From positions 248,001 through 312,000 of the forward strand of contig CP169086.1 in the NCBI GenBank assembly GCA_041890495.1: 64,000 nucleotides of DNA, given 5' to 3'. The DNA is from Escherichia boydii. Its GTDB lineage: Bacteria; Pseudomonadota; Gammaproteobacteria; Enterobacterales; Enterobacteriaceae. A model generated the notes under the pieces. That model saw nothing but the letters and a program-made list of their open reading frames with translations. It was not told the DNA's origin and made no database searches. Numbering within the stretch: position 1 is the first letter of the stretch; every line of letters starts with the position of its first letter. This document shows, in pieces, positions 42,762-51,317 of this stretch. A program made the translations under genes and the position numbers.

Positions 42762-43544
42762 TTACTCAGGATTAGCTTCCGCTATAACCCCGGCCTTTCG
42801 TTTCTGCTTCAGTCGATAGCTCTCTCCTTTTATCTGGACTACATGTGAGTGATGTAAGATACGGTCAAGCATCGCCGATGTCAGGGCTGCATCCCCGGCG
42901 AACGTCTGATCCCACTGTCCGAACGGCAGGTTGGAGGTCAGGATCATCGCGCTCTTCTCGTAACGTTTGGCGATGACCTGGAAGAACAGCTTGGCCTCCT
43001 CCTGACTGAACGGCAGATAACCTATTTCATCGATGATAAGTAGCTTCGGGGCCATGACACCGCGATTGAGTGTCGTTTTGTAACGGCCCTGGCGCTGTGA
43101 AGTGGACAGCTGTAGCAGCAGGTCCGCTGCTGTTGTGAAGCGAACCTTGATACCCGCCCGGACCGCTTCGTATCCCATCGCTATCGCCAGATGCGTTTTC
43201 CCCACGCCCGATGGCCCCAGCAGTACGATATTTTCGTTACGCTCGATGAAGCTCAGAGATCGCAGCGACTGGATTTGCTTCTGAGGAGCGCCGGTGGCGA
43301 AGGTGAAGTCGTACTCCTCGAACGTCTTTACCGCCGGGAAGGCTGCCATCCGCGTGTACATCGCCTGTTTACGCTGATGCCGGGCCAGTTTCTCCTCATG
43401 TAACAGGTGCTCCAGGAAGTCCATGTAGCTCCATTCCTGCTCCACCGCCTGTTGTGACAGCGCCGGTGCTGCGCCGATAAGACTGTCCAGTTGCAGCTGT
43501 TCGGCAAGCACCATCAGCCGTTGATGTTGCAGCTCGACCATCAT
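42762..43544 (-). CDS. istB: IS21-family helper ATPase IstB (copy B)
   Basis: Identical in sequence to the 260-residue IstB of copy A, with Walker A at about residues 110-117 and Walker B at about 168-173. It overlaps istA by 4 bases. It acts with IstA at target capture. Identity with copy A is expected if the pair arose by recombination or transposition of one element. Confidence 0.95.
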   Translation of the reverse strand: MMVELQHQRLMVLAEQLQLDSLIGAAPALSQQAVEQEWSYMDFLEHLLHEEKLARHQRKQAMYTRMAAFPAVKTFEEYDFTFATGAPQKQIQSLRSLSFIERNENIVLLGPSGVGKTHLAIAMGYEAVRAGIKVRFTTAADLLLQLSTSQRQGRYKTTLNRGVMAPKLLIIDEIGYLPFSQEEAKLFFQVIAKRYEKSAMILTSNLPFGQWDQTFAGDAALTSAMLDRILHHSHVVQIKGESYRLKQKRKAGVIAEANPE

Positions 43545-44563
43545 GCGGCTCCTCTGCAGAACGTGTCATAGATGGAGAGCGGATGATGCAACGGCTGCCT
43601 GTCGAAGGTCACCAGGCTTTCATCAACCTGCACGTCATACTGTTTTTTCTCCGGAGGTAGTGCCAGCATGGATTGCTGTTCCTTAACCCAGCGATCGCAT
43701 GGGCGGGTCTGGATAGTTTCATGCTTACGTTGATTGGCCACATCGTACAGCCAGCGCAGGCCGTAACGGTTTGCGGTTTCAACATCGACGGTGATCCCCA
43801 TCGGACGCAGGCGCGTCATTAACGGGATATAGAAGCTGTTTCGGGTGTACTGCACCATCCGCTCCACCTTGCCTTTAGTCTGCGCCCTGAAGGGACGGCA
43901 GAGGCGAGGAGAGAAGCCCATCTCTTTACCGAACTGCCACAGGGAAGGATGGAACCGGTGCTGCCCGGTCTGGTAAGCATCACGCTGGAGCACCACCGTT
44001 TTCATATTGTCGTACAGGACTTCCCGCGGTACGCCACCGAAGAAGCTGAACGCATTGCGGTGACAGGCTTCCAGCGTGTCGTAGCGCATGTTGTCGGTGA
44101 ACTCGAGGTAAAGCATTCTGCTGTACCCCAGAACAGCAACGAACACGTGCAAAGGGCACTTGCCGTTTCGCATGGTCCCCCAGTCAACCTGCATCTGCCG
44201 TCCGGGCTCGGTTTCGAAGCGAACGACCGGTTCGGCCTGTGCAGGGAGGGCCTGCGAACGGATGAACTCTCTCAGGATAGTCAGCCCTCCACGATAGCCC
44301 AGCTCCATGATTTCCCTGGCAATAACGGTCGCAGGGATTTTGTAGGGATGTGCATCGCTGATCCGTTTAGAGATGTAATCACGGTATTCATCGAGCAGTG
44401 ATGATGATGCCGGGCGTGGTGAATACTGCGGCTTTTCAGATTTGGCTTTCAGGTGGCTGCGGACAGTATTGCGCGAAATACCCAGTTCCCTGGCGATGGC
44501 CCGGATGCTCATTCCCCGCTTATGCAGGACTTTAATTTCCATACGAATCTCAAAAGTGATCAT
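43541..44563 (-). CDS. istA: IS21-family transposase IstA (copy B)
   Basis: Identical to the 340-residue IstA of copy A, with the N-terminal helix-turn-helix and candidate catalytic residues D127, D185 and E234. It lies in front of istB in an intact operon, so this copy should be functional. It sits between the IS3 back half and the truncated argW integrase. Confidence 0.95.
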   Translation of the reverse strand: MITFEIRMEIKVLHKRGMSIRAIARELGISRNTVRSHLKAKSEKPQYSPRPASSSLLDEYRDYISKRISDAHPYKIPATVIAREIMELGYRGGLTILREFIRSQALPAQAEPVVRFETEPGRQMQVDWGTMRNGKCPLHVFVAVLGYSRMLYLEFTDNMRYDTLEACHRNAFSFFGGVPREVLYDNMKTVVLQRDAYQTGQHRFHPSLWQFGKEMGFSPRLCRPFRAQTKGKVERMVQYTRNSFYIPLMTRLRPMGITVDVETANRYGLRWLYDVANQRKHETIQTRPCDRWVKEQQSMLALPPEKKQYDVQVDESLVTFDRQPLHHPLSIYDTFCRGAA

Positions 44564-44649
44564 AAGCTCCCCTGTATTCAGAGGAGCAGATTAACCCCTG
44601 GATCAATTTTCAACCGCTGGGGTGGATCAGTTTTGCACCGTTGGTAACA

Positions 44650-45480
44650 AGACATTGGAACTACGTGTAGCTTCCTGCCTTTCATGACCTCCGGGTCAAC
44701 ACTGATTAACCTGGTTTCGTAATCAATTCCCGCCCATACCAGCGAACGCAACTCCACAGTACGCATGGCCGTATAGTGAAGAATCTGCGCTGCTATCTTC
44801 GATACAATCCACCCGCCATACGCATTTAAAGTACGCTGGAATTCGTGTATACGGTGCATAGGAAGGAAGGGGTAGTTCTGCTTTCTGTATCCTTTCATCG
44901 CGCCAGAAAGGTCTCTGGATGGATTGTATTTAGCCCTTCCAGTTATGATCGCATAGCTGAATACCTCACCACACCTTCTCCTTGCCTTATCGGCGCGCTC
45001 CATTGCGCCCCTGTCTTCGAATAGCCTGATGACCTTCAGCAGCGTCATCGGCTCGACATCATCCATCCTTAGATGGCCTATCAGTGGCAATATGTCGTCA
45101 TTGAACATGCTCATCATCTCGTCAGCATATCCTTTAGACCACACCTTTGATTTGTGCGCATGCCATTCACGGAAGATGTCGCCGAATGAATCAGCAGCTT
45201 CCTCTTTCTCTTTCTTCTTTAGTGCCTGCTTCTGTTCGGCCGGGTCTACTCCAGTCAGCAACTTCATTTTTGCTTCTGACTGTTTTGCCCTGGCCTCGGT
45301 GAGAGATATTTCAGGGTATGGACCAATGACCAGCGTCTTTTCCTTTCCTTCAAACCGGTAACGCATCCGCCACACCTTTTTCCCTGATGGCGGAACGAAC
45401 AGGAAAAGCCCTCCGGCATCTGCGAGGCGATATGATTTTTCCGCAGGTTTGGCTGCGTCTATTTGCTTTACCGTAAGCAT
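44650..45480 (-). pseudogene. argW-site tyrosine integrase (IntS/P4 type), C-terminus cut by IS21
   Basis: About 277 residues of an integrase similar to E. coli IntS remain: MLTVKQIDAAKPAEKSYRLA at the arm-binding end, ANKARRRCGEVF-like core (DKARRRCGEVFSYAIITGRA), and the box I arginine in HYTAMRTVELRSLVW. After KGRKLHVVPMS the frame runs into IS21 and stops within it. The HxxR box and catalytic tyrosine are lost, so it cannot recombine DNA. Its place beside argW, facing away from it, is that of the CPS-53 integrase in K-12. The missing C-terminus is not elsewhere in the window. Confidence 0.92.
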
Positions 45481-45643
45481 GTGGGCATAAATCCGTGGTC
45501 ATTTTGCAGTGTGCCCACAATATGCCCGCAATAGTTCGGAGTAGTCAATCCATGTTGGGTAATGTGCGGTAACGTCGGCCGCATTGTGTGACAACGATAT
45601 CAAGGGATTTGGTAATGGTGGGAAATGACTGGTAATGAAGAAA
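45481..45643. promoter_or_regulatory. Integrase promoter and attachment region next to argW
   Basis: These 163 bases separate the integrase start from the 3' end of argW. Elements of the IntS type recombine within the 3' end of this tRNA, so the att site should overlap 45644 onward. I found no second copy of the tRNA 3' end in the window, so the other junction of the island lies outside it or is deleted. Confidence 0.55.
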
Positions 45644-45718
45644 TGGTGTCCCCTGCAGGAATCGAACCTGCAATTAGCCCTTAGGAGGGGCTCGTTATAT
45701 CCATTTAACTAAGAGGAC
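45644..45718 (-). tRNA. argW: tRNA-Arg (anticodon CCT), argW
   Basis: The 75-base minus-strand gene starts GTCCTCTTAG and ends GGGGACACCA with the CCA encoded. Acceptor pairs, the T-loop GGTTCGATTCC and anticodon CCT in the loop CTCCTAA are all visible. It reads AGG codons. It is a well-known integration target, and the adjacent integrase matches that use. The tRNA remains intact after integration. Confidence 0.97.
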
Positions 45719-45793
45719 AATGCGGCATGAGTATACCCGCTAATGGAGTGCGGGGTAAGTACGCTGCCGCTCGATTGCTTAAACCCTCGCCAT

Positions 45794-46735
45794 TTATGCC
45801 GGGTTTTTATAATTTTTCTTAATGTTTTCCGCACGTTCTGCTTTTTGGCGTGCTTCTGCTTTACGCTTATTGCTCATGTCGTTACGAATCTGTGCATGAC
45901 TCATTAACGCGAAGATAAAGGTGCCGCCGCAGATGTTCCCCGCTAAAGTAGGTAGTGCGAAGGGCCAGATGAAATCGCTCCAGTGCAGCGTACCGTTAAA
46001 CACCAGATAGAGGATTTCAACAGAACCGACCACGATATGGGTGGTGTCACCCAGGGCAATAAGCCAGGTCATCAATATAATCACCACAATCTTTGCCGCA
46101 CCCGCTGCAGGAAACATCCAAACCATAGTGGCGATCAGCCAGCCGGAAATGATCGCGTTGGCAAACATCTCGCTGGGGGTGTTCTTCATCACATCCATGC
46201 CGATTTTGACAAATGCATCGCGAGTTTCTTCATTGAAGATAGGCATATATTCAAATGCCCACGCCGCAATACCTGTCCCGAGAATATTACCCAACAGCAC
46301 GACGCCCCATAACCGTATAAGTAAGCCGACGTTGCTCATTGTCGGTTTTTGCATGACGGGTAGTACCGCAGTCACGGTATTTTCGGTAAATAATTGCTGG
46401 CGGGCCATAATGACGATAATAAAACCAAAGGTATAACCGAGATTCTCCAGCAAGAAGCTGCCCGGCACACCTTCCAGTTCGACTTGAAATATCCCTTTTG
46501 CCAGTAACGAAGCGCCCATCGACAGACCCGCCGCAATGGCTGACCACAGTAGCGCCATTGCGTCGCGTTCCAGCTCTTTTTCACCATCCTGGCGGATATG
46601 CTCATGAATTGCCATCGCCCGGGAGGGGAGTCGGTCTTCATCTATTTCTATTTTTTTGCCGCGCTCTTTTTCTTCGCTCTCAACTTCAATTTCCTCATTG
46701 CTCTCGCCAATTTTTTCTTCGCCCACTTCTTTCAT
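45794..46735 (-). CDS. yfdC: FNT-family inner membrane protein YfdC
   Basis: This 313-residue protein of the formate/nitrite transporter family has a long acidic N-terminal tail (EIEVESEEKERGKKIEIDED) and about six membrane helices with family motifs such as LLGNILGTGIAAWAF and NAIISGWLIATMVW. The transported substrate is not established. It closely matches E. coli YfdC apart from the first dozen residues. It marks the chromosomal side of the argW island. Confidence 0.93.
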   Translation of the reverse strand: MKEVGEEKIGESNEEIEVESEEKERGKKIEIDEDRLPSRAMAIHEHIRQDGEKELERDAMALLWSAIAAGLSMGASLLAKGIFQVELEGVPGSFLLENLGYTFGFIIVIMARQQLFTENTVTAVLPVMQKPTMSNVGLLIRLWGVVLLGNILGTGIAAWAFEYMPIFNEETRDAFVKIGMDVMKNTPSEMFANAIISGWLIATMVWMFPAAGAAKIVVIILMTWLIALGDTTHIVVGSVEILYLVFNGTLHWSDFIWPFALPTLAGNICGGTFIFALMSHAQIRNDMSNKRKAEARQKAERAENIKKNYKNPA

Positions 46736-47050
46736 ATCTGCTCCCGGAGGTTGATCTTTCTGTTAAGCGTAGCGGCTTTTGTCAGGATGCCTGTGGGGAT
46801 GCTCTTAAATTGGCGGCAATGACAACAAAGGTGATACATCTCTTTCAAAGACATTATAAAATTGGCAGCGAAACGAATTCCAAAAGCCAGGCTATGCTGA
46901 GATCAGAGTCACGGTGGTTACTGCCCGTAATTGTGCTCATAGACATCGGTAAACGTGCTGTTACAATCGCTTGCACGTTTACAGACGGAGCGTCAACGGC
47001 TCCGTTACGGATGGCAATCAACGATAGCCATACTGAACAGGGAGATATTT
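46736..47050. promoter_or_regulatory. Divergent promoter region between yfdC and mlaA
   Basis: About 315 bases separate the two divergent genes and should contain both promoters. I see no other gene. No specific operator could be assigned. Confidence 0.45.
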
Positions 47051-47803
47051 ATGAAACTTCGGCTGTCGGCGCTTGCGCTTGGCGCGACGATGCTTGTGGG
47101 CTGCGCCAGCTCCGGGGAGCAAACGGGACGCTCCGATCCTCTCGAAGGATTTAACCGCTCCATGTATAGCTTCAACTACAACGTGCTGGATCCGTATGTG
47201 GTTCGCCCGGTGGCAGTGGCATGGCGCGATTATGTTCCACAGCCCGCGCGTAACGGGTTGAGTAACTTTACCAGCAACCTTGAAGAGCCTGCGGTAATGG
47301 TGAACTATTTCCTGCAGGGCGACCCGTATCAGGGGATGGTCCACTTTACCCGCTTCTTCCTGAACTCCATTCTGGGGATGGGCGGCTTTATTGACGTTGC
47401 AGGCATGGCGAACCCGAAACTGCAGCGTGAACAGCCGCACCGTTTTGGTAGTACGCTGGGGCATTATGGTGTCGGCTACGGCCCTTACGTTCATCTGCCG
47501 TTCTATGGCAGCTTCACCGTGCGTGATGATGGCGGTGATATGGTCGATACGCTGTATCCGGTTCTGTCGTGGCTCACCTGGCCGCTATCGGTGGGTAAAT
47601 GGACGGTGGAAGGGATTGAAACCCGCGCGCAACTCCTCGACTCTGATGGTCTACTGCGCCAGTCTTCTGACCCGTACATTATGGTACGTGAAGCGTATTT
47701 CCAGAATCATGACTTTATTGCCAACGGCGGTAAGCTGAAGCCGGAAGAGAATCCAAACGCGAAGGCGATCGAAAACGAACTAAAAGATATCGATTCGGAG
47801 TAA
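47051..47803 (+). CDS. mlaA: Outer-membrane lipoprotein MlaA (VacJ), phospholipid retrograde transport
   Basis: This 250-residue lipoprotein sits in the outer membrane with OmpC/F and removes mislocalised phospholipids from the outer leaflet to keep lipid asymmetry. The lipobox is LVGC (ALGATMLVGCASS), with modification at the cysteine. The conserved parts DPLEGFNRSMYSFNYNVLDP, FLNSILGMGGFIDVA and DNN-like pore elements are present. I chose the ATG at 47051, preceded by GGGAGA. A terminator shared with the convergent fadL follows. Confidence 0.95.
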   Translation: MKLRLSALALGATMLVGCASSGEQTGRSDPLEGFNRSMYSFNYNVLDPYVVRPVAVAWRDYVPQPARNGLSNFTSNLEEPAVMVNYFLQGDPYQGMVHFTRFFLNSILGMGGFIDVAGMANPKLQREQPHRFGSTLGHYGVGYGPYVHLPFYGSFTVRDDGGDMVDTLYPVLSWLTWPLSVGKWTVEGIETRAQLLDSDGLLRQSSDPYIMVREAYFQNHDFIANGGKLKPEENPNAKAIENELKDIDSE

Positions 47804-47805
47804 AT

Positions 47806-47834
47806 AAAAAAGGTGAGCAATGCTCACCTTTTTT
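47806..47834. terminator. Bidirectional terminator between mlaA and fadL
   Basis: AGGTGAGCA and TGCTCACCT form a perfect 9-bp stem bounded by A-run and T-run, so it serves both convergent genes. Confidence 0.92.
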
Positions 47835-47847
47835 GATTCCAGTGCGA

Positions 47848-49170
47848 TTAGAACGCGTAGTTGAAGTTCATGCCGTACAGCCAGGCTTTACCTTCGGAAG
47901 AGAACTCATACGGACCTTCCTTGAAGTTAACTTTTTGACCGTGCATATAAGAGATGCCCGCATCAATAGAGGCATCCTTGTTGAATGCATAGGTCGCACC
48001 TGCGCTCAGCCAGAAGCGGTCCTGATCCGGAATAGAGATGGAACGCTTGTCGGCAGGTACCGGGCTGTCATCGAAGGCAATACCGGTACGGAATGTCCAG
48101 TTGTCATCCATATAGTAGGTGGTACCCAGCGCGATGCGGTAAGCATCACGGAAGCTCTCATCTTTATAGAAGAGCGTGTCGCCGTTGCTATTGGTCGCCT
48201 TCAGCTCCTGGAACTGGCTCCAGCTGGTGTAGGTCAGGCTATAATGAACCGCCCACTGTGGTGCCACTTTGTTATAACCAGACAGTTCCCACATTTCTGG
48301 TAAGTGCAGGCTCAGAGAGCCGCCAGTGGTTTGGCCATTGGTACCCATCGGCAGGCCGAAGTTGCCGAGGATCTGGTTATAGGCAGAAGGGAGGCTGCTT
48401 TTGTAATCTCCATCAAAGTCGATTTTTACTTCGGAACGGTAGGTAAAGCCGTAACGGTTGTTTTTATCGAGTTCATAGAGGATACCGGCGTTCCAGCCAA
48501 AGCCCCATTCGTCGCCCTTCAGATAAGCGATTTGAGTGTCTGCCGGGATACCAGCCACTCGCTGTGCCAGTGCTGGCGGTAGCGCACCTGAGCCAGCAAC
48601 GACTTTACCCAGGTCGCCCGCGTAACGTTCGATCTTCGCTTTAGCATACACAGCGTCAAAGCCAACGCCGAAGCTCCAGTGATTATCAAGACGGTAAGCA
48701 CCGCTCAGGTTCAGGTTCAAGGTTTCCAGGTCGGTTTTACCGCCAAACGCCCCGGCTGCATAGTCGTTATTGAACTCGGTTGCTAAACCGTAGTTAGAGG
48801 TCACGGATGCGCCCCAGCCGAACTGATCGTTAATTGGCGCCACGAAGTGCATGTTTGGAACCCATGCCGTTGGGGCAATGTTATCCGCTTTCAGATTGGC
48901 ACCTGTCGGGGAGCGACCTGAGATATCAACACCTGGATCGACAAAAATAGCACCCGCAGAAAATGTCGGGCGGTCAAACATAGTAATCAATGCGGGGTTA
49001 CGGCTGACGTTACCTGCATCATCGGCAATTGCGCCTTCCCCTGAATAAGCCCGGCCCAGGCCAGAGGAAGAAAATTCGTTTAACTGAAAGCCTGCCGACC
49101 AGGCCTGGGTGGAGATAAGTGCCACTGCGACTGCGAGAGCAGACTTTGTAAACAGGGTTTTCTGGCTCAT
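47848..49170 (-). CDS. fadL: Long-chain fatty acid transporter FadL (variant)
   Basis: This 440-residue outer-membrane beta-barrel imports long-chain fatty acids and is a receptor for phage T2. The signal peptide MSQKTLFTKSALAVAVALIS and mature start AGFQLNEFSSSGLGRAYSGE match E. coli FadL. The middle differs much from K-12 as I remember it, for example ALPPALAQRVAGIPADTQIA where K-12 has a longer glutamine-rich stretch, while the barrel strands are kept. I chose the second ATG (49170), for which GAGG is well placed. FadR operators lie upstream at 49261-49298. Confidence 0.93.
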   Translation of the reverse strand: MSQKTLFTKSALAVAVALISTQAWSAGFQLNEFSSSGLGRAYSGEGAIADDAGNVSRNPALITMFDRPTFSAGAIFVDPGVDISGRSPTGANLKADNIAPTAWVPNMHFVAPINDQFGWGASVTSNYGLATEFNNDYAAGAFGGKTDLETLNLNLSGAYRLDNHWSFGVGFDAVYAKAKIERYAGDLGKVVAGSGALPPALAQRVAGIPADTQIAYLKGDEWGFGWNAGILYELDKNNRYGFTYRSEVKIDFDGDYKSSLPSAYNQILGNFGLPMGTNGQTTGGSLSLHLPEMWELSGYNKVAPQWAVHYSLTYTSWSQFQELKATNSNGDTLFYKDESFRDAYRIALGTTYYMDDNWTFRTGIAFDDSPVPADKRSISIPDQDRFWLSAGATYAFNKDASIDAGISYMHGQKVNFKEGPYEFSSEGKAWLYGMNFNYAF

Positions 49171-49541
49171 GACCATAACCTCAATGATTTATTTTTATAC
49201 AAACTATGTTACGTGCTGTAACAGGAGCGCGAAGTGTAGGGTCTGAGGTACATCTTAGAAATCAGACCAGTGGCGAGAGTATAGGTCGGACCAGCTGGAA
49301 TGTTGCAAGTATGTTTCTATCTTTTTTCAAATATGATCTAAGAAACGCGATCCAGCTGGCAAAATTTGGAGGTGGCGCACTCATGGATTCGGGTGAATTT
49401 TGTTTTAGATCATTTTTAAGTGTGATTTCGGTCACTTATCCGATTTTGCAGAATTAACAACTGGAGCAGCACTTTCCGGAAGCGTAAAATATCCACAACG
49501 TTTATCTGGCACCTTGGGTGCACATACAGAGGAAATCAACG
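49171..49541. promoter_or_regulatory. fadL-yfcZ divergent regulatory region with two FadR operators
   Basis: On the minus strand, CAGCTGGTCCGACCTAT (49283-49299) and CCACTGGTCTGATTTC (about 49259-49274) match the FadR consensus (CTGGTCNGAC core). FadR represses fadL until long-chain acyl-CoA binds it. Two such sites near the promoter are known from E. coli fadL. The promoter of yfcZ lies on the other side of the region. Confidence 0.8.
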
Positions 49542-49826
49542 ATGAGTAAATGTAGTGCTGATGAAACCCCGGTTTGCTGCTGTATGGATGTTGGCACCAT
49601 TATGGACAACTCCGACTGCACCGCGTCTTACAGCCGCGTGTTTGCAAACCGCGCAGAAGCAGAGCAAACGCTGGCGGCGCTGACTGAAAAAGCCCGTAGC
49701 GTGGAATCTGAACCTTGCAAAATCACCCCGACTTTCACTGAAGAGTCTGACGGTGTGCGCCTGGATATCGATTTCACTTTTGCCTGCGAAGCTGAAATGC
49801 TGATTTTCCAGCTGGGTCTGCGTTAA
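49542..49826 (+). CDS. yfcZ: YfcZ, UPF0381 family protein
   Basis: This 94-residue protein, MSKCSADETPVCCCMDVGTI onward, matches E. coli YfcZ in length and sequence. It has a cysteine-rich N-terminus (CC-CMD) followed by a ferredoxin-like region. The function is unknown. A terminator follows at 49843-49874. It lies between fadL and fadI, but it has its own promoter region and terminator. Confidence 0.93.
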   Translation: MSKCSADETPVCCCMDVGTIMDNSDCTASYSRVFANRAEAEQTLAALTEKARSVESEPCKITPTFTEESDGVRLDIDFTFACEAEMLIFQLGLR

Positions 49827-49842
49827 TTCCTCTCGGGTACGT

Positions 49843-49874
49843 ACGCCCCTGTCAGTTGCTGGCAGGGGCGTTTT
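49843..49874 (+). terminator. Terminator after yfcZ
   Basis: ACGCCCCTGTCAG and its near-perfect complement CTGGCAGGGGCGT form a long stem, followed by TTTTC TTTTC. Confidence 0.88.
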
Positions 49875-49963
49875 CTTTTCTCTTCTTCTTTTCTCTCTGT
49901 GTCATAGCTCCCACTTTCCCTTTTCTCCACTTGGCTAAATGTAAAAAAATGGTTAAGACTATG

Positions 49964-49982
49964 ATCAGGTCAGACCACTTTA
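49964..49982 (-). promoter_or_regulatory. FadR operator upstream of fadI
   Basis: On the minus strand AAGTGGTCTGACCTGAT fits the FadR consensus. It lies about 25 bases before the fadI start, consistent with known FadR repression of the fadIJ operon. Confidence 0.78.
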
Positions 49983-50006
49983 TTTGTTTTTTTACAGGGG
50001 AGTGTT

Positions 50007-51317
50007 ATGGGTCAGGTTTTACCGCTGGTTACCCGCCAGGGCGATCGTATCGCCATTGTTAGCGGTTTACGTACGCCTTTTGCCCGTCAGGCGACGGCTT
50101 TTCATGGCATTCCCGCGGTTGATTTAGGGAAGATGGTGGTAGGCGAACTGCTGGCACGCAGCGAGATCCCCGCCGAAGTGATTGAACAACTGGTCTTTGG
50201 TCAGGTCGTACAAATGCCTGAAGCCCCCAACATTGCGCGTGAAATTGTTCTCGGTACGGGAATGAATGTACATACCGATGCTTACAGCGTCAGCCGCGCT
50301 TGCGCTACCAGTTTCCAGGCAGTTGCAAACGTCGCAGAAAGCCTGATGGCGGGAACTATTCGAGCGGGGATTGCCGGTGGGGCAGATTCCTCTTCGGTAT
50401 TGCCAATTGGCGTCAGTAAAAAACTGGCGCGCGTGCTGGTTGATGTCAACAAAGCTCGTACCATGAGCCAGCGACTGAAACTCTTCTCTCGCCTGCGTTT
50501 GCGCGACTTAATGCCCGTACCACCTGCGGTAGCAGAATATTCTACCGGCTTGCGGATGGGCGACACCGCAGAGCAAATGGCGAAAACCTACGGCATCACC
50601 CGAGAACAGCAAGATGCATTAGCGCACCGTTCGCATCAGCGTGCCGCTCAGGCATGGTCAGACGGAAAACTCAAAGAAGAGGTGATGACTGCCTTTATCC
50701 CTCCTTATAAACAACCGCTTGTCGAAGACAACAATATTCGCGGTAATTCCTCGCTTGCCGATTACGCAAAGCTGCGCCCGGCGTTTGATCGCAAACACGG
50801 AACGGTAACGGCGGCAAACAGTACGCCGCTGACCGATGGCGCGGCAGCGGTGATCCTGATGACTGAATCCCGGGCGAAAGAATTAGGGCTGGTGCCGCTG
50901 GGGTATCTGCGCAGCTACGCATTTACTGCGATTGATGTCTGGCAGGACATGTTGCTCGGTCCAGCCTGGTCAACACCGCTGGCGCTGGAGCGTGCCGGTT
51001 TGACGATGAGCGATCTGACATTGATCGATATGCACGAAGCCTTTGCAGCTCAGACGCTGGCGAATATTCAGTTGCTGGGTAGTGAACGTTTTGCTCGTGA
51101 AGCACTGGGGCGTGCACATGCCACTGGCGAAGTGGACGATAGCAAATTTAACGTGCTTGGCGGTTCGATTGCTTACGGGCATCCCTTCGCGGCGACCGGC
51201 GCGCGGATGATTACCCAGACATTGCATGAACTTCGCCGTCGCGGCGGTGGATTTGGTTTAGTTACCGCCTGTGCTGCCGGTGGGCTTGGCGCGGCAATGG
51301 TTCTGGAGGCGGAATAA
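50007..51317 (+). CDS. fadI: 3-ketoacyl-CoA thiolase FadI (beta-oxidation)
   Basis: This 436-residue thiolase cleaves 3-ketoacyl-CoA to acetyl-CoA and a shortened acyl-CoA, mainly under anaerobic conditions. The nucleophilic cysteine lies in [12 protein letters not shown], the histidine in [16 protein letters not shown], and the second cysteine in [17 protein letters not shown]. It is close to identical to the E. coli protein. Its stop overlaps the fadJ start (TAATGG), coupling the two subunits of the multienzyme complex. Confidence 0.97.

Larger units (their letters stand above)
42694..44649 (-). mobile_element. IS21-family insertion sequence, copy B (1956 bp)
   Basis: This element has the same length, ends and proteins as copy A. 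It interrupts the argW integrase gene on its right side (integrase residues continue to about position 44650). Its left flank AGAGC belongs to the split IS3. Its right flank AGACA is different, so its two flanks do not form a target duplication with each other. Confidence 0.93.

Noticed and set aside
290..44649. Simple composite transposon made by two IS21 copies
   Set aside because: A composite transposon should have a target duplication at the outer flanks; these do not match, whereas the inner flanks do and split one IS3 element. A circle origin explains the inner match better.
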